Shown: positions 1 through 6,490 of the stretch, piece by piece | Numbering within the stretch: position 1 is the stretch's first letter | How the letters are laid out: each line of letters opens with the position of its first letter | From: Phycisphaeraceae bacterium | Lineage (GTDB): Bacteria > Planctomycetota > Phycisphaerae > Phycisphaerales > Zrk34 | Reading direction: 5' to 3' | Assembly (NCBI GenBank): GCA_028282805.1 | Contig: JANQHD010000028.1 | Coordinates: 124,001 to 188,000, forward strand | DNA: 64,000 nt | Notes under the pieces: model-generated | Databases searched by the model: none | What the model was told of the DNA's origin: nothing | Seen by the model: only the letters and a program-made list of their open reading frames with translations | Made by a program: the position numbers and the translations under genes

Positions 1-47
1 TCGTCGGCGTAGCGCAGCACTTCGGTGATCTGTGGGTCGTCTATCAC
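1..47 (-). CDS. 5' fragment of a gene coupled to the ECF sigma gene, probably its anti-sigma factor
   Basis: Only the first 15 codons are inside the window (M-I-D-D-P-Q-I-T-E-V-L-R-Y-A-D). The GTG start overlaps the TGA stop of the ECF sigma gene by four bases (GTGA), which implies translational coupling. Gene position is the main argument: the gene right after an ECF sigma factor and overlapping it is usually its membrane or zinc-binding anti-sigma factor. Nothing in the visible residues proves this, so the product is inferred. Confidence 0.5.
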   Translation of the reverse strand, partial: MIDDPQITEVLRYAD

Positions 48-583
48 GCCTGTTCCTCGCTCAGCGCCTTGGCCAGCCGCGCCTTGGCACGGTGCAGGCG
101 GGTGTCGACGGCGTTGCGCCGGACGCCCAGCGCCTCGGCCATCTTCGCGATCGACATCGACTCGAGGTACCGCAGTACGATGACTTCCCGGTCGCCCGCC
201 GACAGCCGCCGCAGCGCGCGATGCACGTGCTGTTGGCGCTCGGCGCTCGCCAGCCGGTCGCCGGGCGTCAGCTCGGTTCCGGCGGGCACGCCGCGGTCCA
301 TGCCCAGCCACCGCCGCCAGCGCGTTTCGCTGCGTTGGTGCCCCCGCGCCACGCGCACGGCGATCCCCGTCAGCCACGTCTTCAACGAGCTGTCGCCGCG
401 AAACGTGCTCAGCTTCGACCACGCGACGACCAGCGTCTCCTGCACCACGTCCGCCGAGTCCGCCGACCACCCCGTCAGGCGGTAGGCCAGTTGGCTCAGG
501 TACGGCTCGTAACGCTGCACGATCATGTCGAAAGCCTCGGCTTGGCCCTGCCGAAAACGCTCCACCAACGCTTGGTCCGTCAC
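44..583 (-). CDS. ECF-family RNA polymerase sigma factor
   Basis: A 179-residue sigma-70 family protein of the extracytoplasmic-function class, which directs core RNA polymerase to a small stress or envelope regulon. Region 2 occupies roughly residues 5-75 and includes the A-D-V-V-Q-E-T-L-V-V-A-W segment used in promoter melting. Region 4 lies near residues 124-174 (L-S-A-G-D-R-E-V-I-V-L-R-Y-L followed by a helix-turn-helix). Regions 1.1 and 3 are absent, as usual for ECF factors. The start is GTG at 583; no strong ribosome-binding site is visible. Its stop overlaps the next gene, so the pair is probably one operon with its own anti-sigma factor. The ECF subgroup cannot be assigned by eye. 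Confidence 0.93.
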   Translation of the reverse strand: MTDQALVERFRQGQAEAFDMIVQRYEPYLSQLAYRLTGWSADSADVVQETLVVAWSKLSTFRGDSSLKTWLTGIAVRVARGHQRSETRWRRWLGMDRGVPAGTELTPGDRLASAERQQHVHRALRRLSAGDREVIVLRYLESMSIAKMAEALGVRRNAVDTRLHRAKARLAKALSEEQA

Positions 584-813
584 GTCCGACAGGGGTTTGC
601 TCCCGTTCGTGCCTATGAGTGTCCGCCACGCACGACGATCTTACAGGTAGCCTGGACTTTTCGTAAAATCACGCTCGGGTAACGGTCGATCAGTCAGTTG
701 GTCAATCGGTTAATCAGTCACACGGCGAGGCCCGCTTCAGCGAGCCGGGTTGTCCGAATACAATCTGATTGACCAGTCGATCGATTGACTCGGCCCTTGT
801 TAAGGGGGCGCTC
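584..813. other. Divergent intergenic region with short repeated CAATC/GATTG words
   Basis: Separates the divergent sigma-factor and macro-domain genes. Around 682-722 and 767-795 it contains several copies of short words such as TCAGT, TGGTCAATC and its complement GATTGACCA. No gene is visible. The words may be binding sites, for example for the adjacent sigma/anti-sigma control, but this is unproven. A good Shine-Dalgarno (AAGGGGG, 802-808) lies at its right end. Confidence 0.35.
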
Positions 814-1344
814 ATGAATCTCGCCACCAGAATGTCCGTCGTCGTCGGCGACATCACGCAACTGCAAGTCGACGCGATCGTCAACGCCGCCAACCAGCGC
901 ATGCTCGGCGGGGGCGGCGTCGACGGCGCCATCCACCGCGCCGCCGGCTCAGAGCTGTTCGACGCGTGCAAGGCCGTCGACGAAGTCTCCCCCGGCATCC
1001 GTTGCCCGACCGGCGAGGCGCGCATCACGCCCGGCTTCGAGCTGCCCGCCCGGTTCGTGATCCACACCGTCGGCCCGGTGTACGCGGGCGGCAAGAAGAA
1101 CGAAGCCGCGCTGCTCGCCGGCGCTTACCGCAGTTCGCTGCAACGCGCCGCCGATTACGGCTGCCGGTCCGTCGCGTTCCCGTGCATCTCCACCGGCGTG
1201 TACAGCTACCCCAAACCCGAAGCCGCGCACATCGCCATCGAAACCACCCGCGCCTGGTTGGAAGACCACGACCTGCCCCAACAGGTCACCTTCTGCTGCT
1301 TCGCCAACGAAGACGCCAAGCACTACGCCGATTTGTCTGTTTAG
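814..1344 (+). CDS. Macro-domain protein, probable O-acetyl-ADP-ribose deacetylase
   Basis: A stand-alone macro domain of 176 residues that binds ADP-ribose; bacterial MacroD-type members hydrolyse O-acetyl-ADP-ribose or remove mono-ADP-ribose from proteins. Visible signatures are V-G-D-I-T near the start, the N-A-A-N segment, the loop G-G-G-G-V-D-G-A-I-H-R-A-A-G that contacts the distal ribose, and C-I-S-T-G-V-Y-S-Y-P in the second phosphate loop. The ATG at 814 was chosen because AAGGGGG sits six bases upstream; an in-frame start at 769 would add 15 residues unlike the family. It stands alone on the plus strand. Confidence 0.93.
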   Translation: MNLATRMSVVVGDITQLQVDAIVNAANQRMLGGGGVDGAIHRAAGSELFDACKAVDEVSPGIRCPTGEARITPGFELPARFVIHTVGPVYAGGKKNEAALLAGAYRSSLQRAADYGCRSVAFPCISTGVYSYPKPEAAHIAIETTRAWLEDHDLPQQVTFCCFANEDAKHYADLSV

Positions 1345-1398
1345 CTTATTGGCGTGAGCGGTGCCGTTTACTTGGCACGCCCGCCGCGCCGGTGGGTG

Positions 1399-1404
1399 TA
1401 TAAT
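1399..1404 (+). promoter_or_regulatory. Perfect -10 hexamer TATAAT upstream of the DUF6985-like gene
   Basis: TATAAT lies 40 bases before the ATG at 1444. No convincing -35 is found at the usual distance: TTGGCA at 1372-1377 is 21 bases away. A weak GTGCC/GGCAC stem precedes it, probably the 3' end of the macro-domain transcript. Confidence 0.45.
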
Positions 1405-1443
1405 CGGCCCAGCAAACCATATACGTCGCCGGGAGAAACCGAC

Positions 1444-1992
1444 ATGTCCGGCACCTTCACCCACCCGCAGCTCGGCGAACTCGAGTTCGACATCGACCTG
1501 TGGCAGGGCGAGATCGCGCTGCCCTCGTTTGCCGTGTACACCGAGGCGGCCTCGCCGTACAACGACGACGACGCCACGCCCGGCCGCTACGAGTTGCAGA
1601 TCCACTGCGGCGACGACGACGTGCCCCCGACCGATGCGCAGGTCGCCGCCGCCCTGAGCCTGATCGAACACGAAAAAGCCCTCGCCGCGGCCCTGCCCGA
1701 CGCGCTGTGGGCCGACTTCATGGGCGAGGGCCCGGCCACCGGCATGTGGTGGCACGGCGACCTCGCGCAGGTCAACGAGATGATGGGCTGCCAAGAGAAC
1801 CTCGAAACCCGCGACCAGCTCGCCCGCCACTTCTCGCTGCAATCGGTCGGCGTCGGCTACCAGCACGAGACCGCCGTCGAACTGATGCTCAGCACGACCT
1901 GGGAAGAAGAGCACGGCGTCGGCGTCCTCGTCGACAACGGCAAGATCATCGGCATCGGCTACAGCCTCGACGTCCAACCATACGACGCGTGA
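1444..1992 (+). CDS. Conserved protein, DUF6985-like
   Basis: A 182-residue soluble acidic protein with no signal peptide or membrane segment. The opening pattern H-P-Q-L-G-E-L-E-F-D followed by W-x-G-E-I-x-L-P-S-F resembles the DUF6985 family, small proteins found in many bacteria and sometimes near contact-dependent toxins; that link is from memory of the family and weak. The middle contains a run of D-D-D residues and the C-terminal half is rich in Glu, Met and Trp. The start is fixed by GGGAGA at 1431-1436, seven bases before the ATG. No partner gene is adjacent. Function unknown. Confidence 0.75.
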   Translation: MSGTFTHPQLGELEFDIDLWQGEIALPSFAVYTEAASPYNDDDATPGRYELQIHCGDDDVPPTDAQVAAALSLIEHEKALAAALPDALWADFMGEGPATGMWWHGDLAQVNEMMGCQENLETRDQLARHFSLQSVGVGYQHETAVELMLSTTWEEEHGVGVLVDNGKIIGIGYSLDVQPYDA

Positions 1993-2425
1993 ACGCCCCA
2001 ACCGCTTAACATCACGGTGCTCGCGTCCTTGAAGGTGAGCCATGTGTACTCACGGATCAGCGCTTCTGTTCACGTTCCTGCTGGCCGCCCGCGAGTTGCC
2101 TGAGCAATAGCATCGCATGCACCGCGAGATGCGGATACGCTATGACCACACACCCGCACTAAACCCCGACGCGGCCCGTTCACCCCGCCCTCGGCCCAAA
2201 CCCACAAACCACCATTACCCACACGCCCGCTCTGCACCGTGAAGGCCCGGGTCCATTCCTTACATTTGTAAGAAATGTATTTTTAGGCAAACAATAGGGT
2301 TTTTGCGGGTGAGCGCGGTGTATAGAGGCCAGATATTATTCCTGTTGCCAGGTTGCGTAATCCGCTCCGGGTCATGTGGTCCGAGCCCCGGTGGTCCAAC
2401 GGCGCACACCATCGCATCGCGCGAC
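1993..2425. other. 433-bp gap between convergent genes; one short inverted repeat
   Basis: No credible gene. It holds TACATTT (2261-2267) and its complement AAATGTA (2273-2279) around a five-base loop, in an AT-rich patch downstream of the minus-strand sulfatase. The hairpin has no long U-tract on either strand, so it is at best a weak terminator or a binding site. Confidence 0.4.
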
Positions 2426-3817
2426 TTAATCTCCCGGCATCCGCCACTCCGGTGGCGTTTCAAAGCGCCCGCTCTCCTTCGGTTCCACCTTGAGCGCTTC
2501 AAACGCCTTGCGCTGCGTTTTCAGTTTAGCGACAACCCCCGGGTGTTCGTCCGCGACATCCCGTGTTTCGTTCGGGTCGCGGTCGATGCGGAACAGCTCG
2601 TCGCCTTTGAGCTTCCACTGTCGACCGACCACCGCGCCGTCGCCGAGGTAGATCACGCGGTCCGGCCCGGTGGCGCCCGAAGCGATCGTGTCCAGCACGT
2701 CGATCCCGTCGAGTTCCCGCTTCGACTGGCCCGACAAGCCAACCACCCGGCGCAGCGTGGGCATCACGTCGACATACGCGATCGGCACATCCACGCTGCG
2801 CCCGCCCGCGAAACGCGCCGGCCAGCGCGCGATCGCCGGCACGCGCACGCCGCCTTCCCACGTGGTGTGTTTCTGCCCGCGCAGCGGCGTGTTGCGGCCG
2901 CCGAAGCGTTCCACGCCGCCGTTGTCGGAAAAGAACAGCACCAGCGTGTTGTCGCTCATGCCTTGCTCGTCGAGCGCCTGCAGTATGCGGCCGATCGCGT
3001 CGTCCATCGCGGTCGTCATCGCCTGGTAGGTCTGCCTGACCGTGTTGCCGTTGCCGATCTTGCCGTACTGTTCGAGGTCGCGCTCACCGCCGCGGTGCCC
3101 GCCGGTGTTTTTCAAGCGTGGGCCGTCGGGGTCGAAGCCGTACCGGTCGAGGTATTTGCGCGGGGCCTGCATTGGCGAGTGAACCGCGTTGAACGCAACG
3201 TACAACAGCAACGGCTGGTTCGGCTTGGTGTCTTTGATCACACGCACCGCCTCGTCGGCGAGCAGGTCGGTCGAATATCCTTCGTCGTAACTCGATTCAA
3301 ACCCGCGGTGCCAGTCGAGTTCGCCGTCGCGTTTGTGGGTGTAGTAATCGATCGCGCCGTTGTAATGCCCGTAAAACTCGGTGAAGCCCTGATTCAGCGG
3401 GTGGTACTTTTTCGAACTATGCCCGAGGTGCCACTTGCCGAGTGCGATGCGGCGCGGGTAGCCGGCGTCGGCGAGCACCTCCGCGATCGTCTGTTCCTCG
3501 GGCGGCAGGCCGTGCTTGCGGTAGGGCGCGATCACGCCGTCGCGCATGCCGTAGCGGTCGGGGTAGCGCCCGGTGAGCAATCCCGCCCGCGTCGGCGAAC
3601 AAACGCTGCACACGTAAAACCTATCCAGCCGGGTACCCTCCGCCGCGAGCCGATCCAGGTGGGGCGTGGCGATGTCCGAGCCGTGGTAACCCACGTCCGC
3701 CCAGCCCAGGTCGTCGGCCAGCAGTATCACGATATGCGGCCGGCTTTCGTCGGCGTGCGCATGACATCCAAATAACACGGCCAGTACGCATACCACGAGC
3801 CTCACGTGACTTACCAT
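2426..3817 (-). CDS. Exported formylglycine-dependent sulfatase (arylsulfatase family)
   Basis: A 463-residue sulfatase that hydrolyses sulfate esters, probably on algal polysaccharides. The N-terminal ~22 residues form a signal peptide. Metal-binding aspartates are in L-A-D-D-L-G-W (residues 33-39). The signature C-S-P-T-R-A-G-L-L-T-G-R starts at Cys73, the residue that an FGE-type enzyme or anSME would oxidise to formylglycine. G-K-W-H-L-G and the F-F-S-D-N-G-G metal site follow, so the enzyme looks intact. It lies 36 bases downstream of the GH43-like gene on the same strand, probably one operon. No maturase gene is in the window. The exact substrate cannot be read from sequence. Confidence 0.95.
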   Translation of the reverse strand: MVSHVRLVVCVLAVLFGCHAHADESRPHIVILLADDLGWADVGYHGSDIATPHLDRLAAEGTRLDRFYVCSVCSPTRAGLLTGRYPDRYGMRDGVIAPYRKHGLPPEEQTIAEVLADAGYPRRIALGKWHLGHSSKKYHPLNQGFTEFYGHYNGAIDYYTHKRDGELDWHRGFESSYDEGYSTDLLADEAVRVIKDTKPNQPLLLYVAFNAVHSPMQAPRKYLDRYGFDPDGPRLKNTGGHRGGERDLEQYGKIGNGNTVRQTYQAMTTAMDDAIGRILQALDEQGMSDNTLVLFFSDNGGVERFGGRNTPLRGQKHTTWEGGVRVPAIARWPARFAGGRSVDVPIAYVDVMPTLRRVVGLSGQSKRELDGIDVLDTIASGATGPDRVIYLGDGAVVGRQWKLKGDELFRIDRDPNETRDVADEHPGVVAKLKTQRKAFEALKVEPKESGRFETPPEWRMPGD

Positions 3818-3853
3818 CTCGGCAATCCTTCATCGCAACGCGCGTGCGCGAGC

Positions 3854-5020
3854 TTATTCAAACCGCTGCGCCTCTTCCGCACCCGGCTTGGCGTAATCCG
3901 GGTCCTTCGCACGGATGTAGATACTGCCGTCGTCGCGCACGCGCACGTCGAGCGGCACGAGCGTCACGCCTTGCTCGTTGATCGTGTAGGCGGTGTCGGA
4001 CATGTCTTTCGTCTTCGCCTGCTCGCGCGTCAGCGGCGGCACGTTGGCGTTGTAAAACGCGGTGCACCACCACCGGCCCTGTTTGTCTTGAAACGGCGTG
4101 CCGTGGCCGAGGTAACGGCCGGCGAACTTACGCTCGTCGTACGGGCCGGTGATCTTGTCAGCGGTGCAGTAGTAAAGGTTATAAGTGCCCGTGCGCATGC
4201 CGTCGGTCGACCACGCGGTGCCGAAGTGCACGTACTTGCCGCCGATCTTGCGGATCGTCGCGCCCTCGTGGCCGATTTGCTTGATCGGCTTGCCCTTGGG
4301 CCCGGGCCGGGTGCCGGCGGGGTCGATGCGCACCGGTTTCGCGGCGAAGCCCGACATGTCCTTCTTCAACGGCACGACCATCGTGTTGCCCCACAGCAGG
4401 TAGACCACCCCGTCGTCGTCGACGAACAGCGACGGGTCGTGCTTCCAACGCGCATCGTCGCCCAGCGGGAACGCGTAGGGCCCGGCGATGCGGTCGCCCC
4501 GCGTCACGGCAAAGTTCGAGCCGCCCCTCGGCGGGCCCGGCGAGGTATGCACCACGTGCCACTTACCGTTGATGAAGTGCACCTCGGGCGCCCACAGCCG
4601 CCAGCGTGAGCGGTCGCTGTTGGCGAAGGCTTCGGGTTGTTGCTTCGCCCAGTAACCATCGAGCAGGTTGAACGGTGCGCCGAGGCTTTCCCATTCGGCC
4701 AGGTCCTTGCTGCGCCACAGCTGCATGTGGTAGCCCACGATGCTGGGGCGTTGGTGCAGCTCCTGTTCCTGGCGGTCGAGGCCGGTGTTGTAAGGCTCGG
4801 CCGCCTCGCGCGGGCTGTTGGGGTTGGGCGTGGTGCCGGTCAGGTAGTAGTAACCGTCAGGCGCGAGGGTGATGTAGGGGTCGCGCATCCAGCCGCCCTT
4901 GACGTGCACGGCGCGGTCGTGGCGTTCGAGGTCGGCGACGACCTGTGCCTTGTCCGAGGTGGCGCAGGCTTGCTGCGTGAACACGACAACGGCGATCAAC
5001 AGGTGGTGCGTGGTTCGCAT
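3854..5020 (-). CDS. Exported GH43-like glycoside hydrolase
   Basis: A 388-residue protein with a signal peptide ending near the A-C-A-T segment, possibly a lipoprotein. The rest fits the five-bladed propeller of family 43: R-D-P-Y-I near residue 46 (general base Asp), W-R-L-W-A-P-E-V-H-F, K-H-D-P-S-L-F (pKa-modulating Asp) and G-H-E-G-A (candidate acid Glu). Family 43 enzymes act on arabinan, xylan and related glycans. The start has AAGGAGA about 11 bases upstream. The sulfatase gene follows 36 bases later, so the two probably work on one sulfated glycan. The substrate is unknown. Confidence 0.85.
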   Translation of the reverse strand: MRTTHHLLIAVVVFTQQACATSDKAQVVADLERHDRAVHVKGGWMRDPYITLAPDGYYYLTGTTPNPNSPREAAEPYNTGLDRQEQELHQRPSIVGYHMQLWRSKDLAEWESLGAPFNLLDGYWAKQQPEAFANSDRSRWRLWAPEVHFINGKWHVVHTSPGPPRGGSNFAVTRGDRIAGPYAFPLGDDARWKHDPSLFVDDDGVVYLLWGNTMVVPLKKDMSGFAAKPVRIDPAGTRPGPKGKPIKQIGHEGATIRKIGGKYVHFGTAWSTDGMRTGTYNLYYCTADKITGPYDERKFAGRYLGHGTPFQDKQGRWWCTAFYNANVPPLTREQAKTKDMSDTAYTINEQGVTLVPLDVRVRDDGSIYIRAKDPDYAKPGAEEAQRFE

Positions 5021-5141
5021 GGCGGTAGCGGTCTCCTTGGCGGATGTGTTTGCAATACTTTACAGCGGGTGGCGGGCCGACGCTGATATCGCGCAGATAG
5101 CCGCCGTCTTCATGCAAAGAGATGCGCACCAAGCCTCGTTT

Positions 5142-5161
5142 ATGCGCAGCGGCGTGCGCAT
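5142..5161. promoter_or_regulatory. Inverted repeat ATGCGCA-N6-TGCGCAT upstream of the GH43-sulfatase unit
   Basis: A perfect 7-bp inverted repeat in the 190-bp space upstream of the GH43-like gene. A further TGCGCA copy lies nearby at about 5123. Size and symmetry suit a dimeric repressor operator, but no regulator gene is adjacent. Confidence 0.35.
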
Positions 5162-5211
5162 TGCTCTGCCCGATTGCGCACGTGTGTAGGGTTGGGTGAG
5201 CGGGCGGCGGG

Positions 5212-6426
5212 TCAGCGCGACATGGCGCTGATGTAGGTCAGGTAGTCGCGTTCGACCTGTTCGATAGGGCCGAACGCTTCGACGAAACGCTGGCGGAGCA
5301 CACCGGGAGCGGCCCTGCCGAGGGGCGAGGCGTTCATGGCCGCGGTGTAAGCCACGAGCTGCTCACGCCGTTGGTTGAACAGGTAATGAAACAAGCCCCA
5401 CGACTGGGCGTAGGCGGCCTCGCGCTTGAGGGCGTCTTCGTTGGGCGCGGCGGTCATCTCGATAAACTCGGCCAGCGGGATCGCCCGGCCCGCGCGAACC
5501 GCTTCGTCCATCTTCGTGCGGCGGAACGCGTTGTCGGCCGTGGGCCCGAACGGCGCGGCGGGGGCGATGGTCTCGAACGCCGTGGCCAAACCCTCGCTGT
5601 ACCACAGCGGCCACTGCACGCCGCGCCGCTGGATGCCGGAGTTGAAGGCGATCTGGTGGGCGGCCTCGTGCAGCGTCTGCTGGATGTTGCCGAACGCCGC
5701 GGCACGCTGGTAATACGCGCGCTGGTGCGAGAGCTTGCTCCGGGCGGCGTTCAGCCGGTGCTGCATGCGCGGGTTCTGCGCGACCTCGGCCTGCCAGTGC
5801 TCGACCTCCGCCTCGAGCTTCCGCATCTTGTCCACCATGCCCTTGAGCTGCGGCGAGTAGTGGATGTTGAAAAACGCCACGCGGTTGGTGCGCTGCGAGT
5901 AATAGCCGCTCGACCACTCGTGCATCAGCCGGTCGGTCTGCTTGGCGTAGTCGAGGTAGGTCTCGTGCTTGTTGAACAGCACGCACACCATCCGCCGTTC
6001 GACGGGCAGCGGGCGGAAGCCGGCCTGCTTGAACTGCCGGTAGAACTCGTCGTACGCCAGCTCGAGCATCCGGGCGCGGCTGTCGGCCCAGGTGTGCCGG
6101 CCGTCGTACACGATCAGGTAGTGGTCGGTCTGCTTGAGGAACTGGCCGTTGGGGATCTCGCGGGCGAGGCGGTCGCGCTGGGCCGGGTCGTCGGCCACGC
6201 CGATCGCCTTGTCGATCTGCCACAGCCGGCGGTACGCCCGGTCGTGGCCCGGCCGCTGGCGCAGCACCACGCGGTACAGGTTCGCCGCGTGGCGGTAGTC
6301 CTTGGCCGCCAGGCGTTTCTCGGCCTCGGCCAGGTAACGCTCGACCGGCGCAACCTGAGCCCCGGTGCTGCCCAGCGCCAGCAGGCAGGCGACCAAACCG
6401 ATCAGCCATGGGGTGCGTGTGTGCAT
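5212..6426 (-). CDS. DUF1570 protein with HExxH motif, exported
   Basis: A 404-residue protein with a signal peptide (first ~23 residues), a short TPR-like helical region (about 25-75) and a DUF1570 domain, a family common in planctomycetes. H-E-A-A-H at residues 253-257 and W-Y-S-E-G-L-A (Glu278) look like the zinc ligands and downstream glutamate of a gluzincin metallopeptidase. A coiled region lies between about 195 and 235. Peptidase activity is inferred from these motifs and has not been shown for the family as far as I know. It lies 64 bases downstream of topA on the same strand; this spacing does not prove co-transcription. Confidence 0.85.
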   Translation of the reverse strand: MHTRTPWLIGLVACLLALGSTGAQVAPVERYLAEAEKRLAAKDYRHAANLYRVVLRQRPGHDRAYRRLWQIDKAIGVADDPAQRDRLAREIPNGQFLKQTDHYLIVYDGRHTWADSRARMLELAYDEFYRQFKQAGFRPLPVERRMVCVLFNKHETYLDYAKQTDRLMHEWSSGYYSQRTNRVAFFNIHYSPQLKGMVDKMRKLEAEVEHWQAEVAQNPRMQHRLNAARSKLSHQRAYYQRAAAFGNIQQTLHEAAHQIAFNSGIQRRGVQWPLWYSEGLATAFETIAPAAPFGPTADNAFRRTKMDEAVRAGRAIPLAEFIEMTAAPNEDALKREAAYAQSWGLFHYLFNQRREQLVAYTAAMNASPLGRAAPGVLRQRFVEAFGPIEQVERDYLTYISAMSR

Positions 6427-6490
6427 GGTGCTGGTCTACGGTACGTGCAGCATAGGCCGCGGGTTCGCCGGATACGCCGACGGCTGCAAA

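Noticed and set aside
1373-1387. sigma54-like TGGCACG before the DUF6985-like gene
   Set aside because: The -12 element reads CCGC instead of TTGC, and TGGCAC is part of a GTGCC/GGCAC stem.
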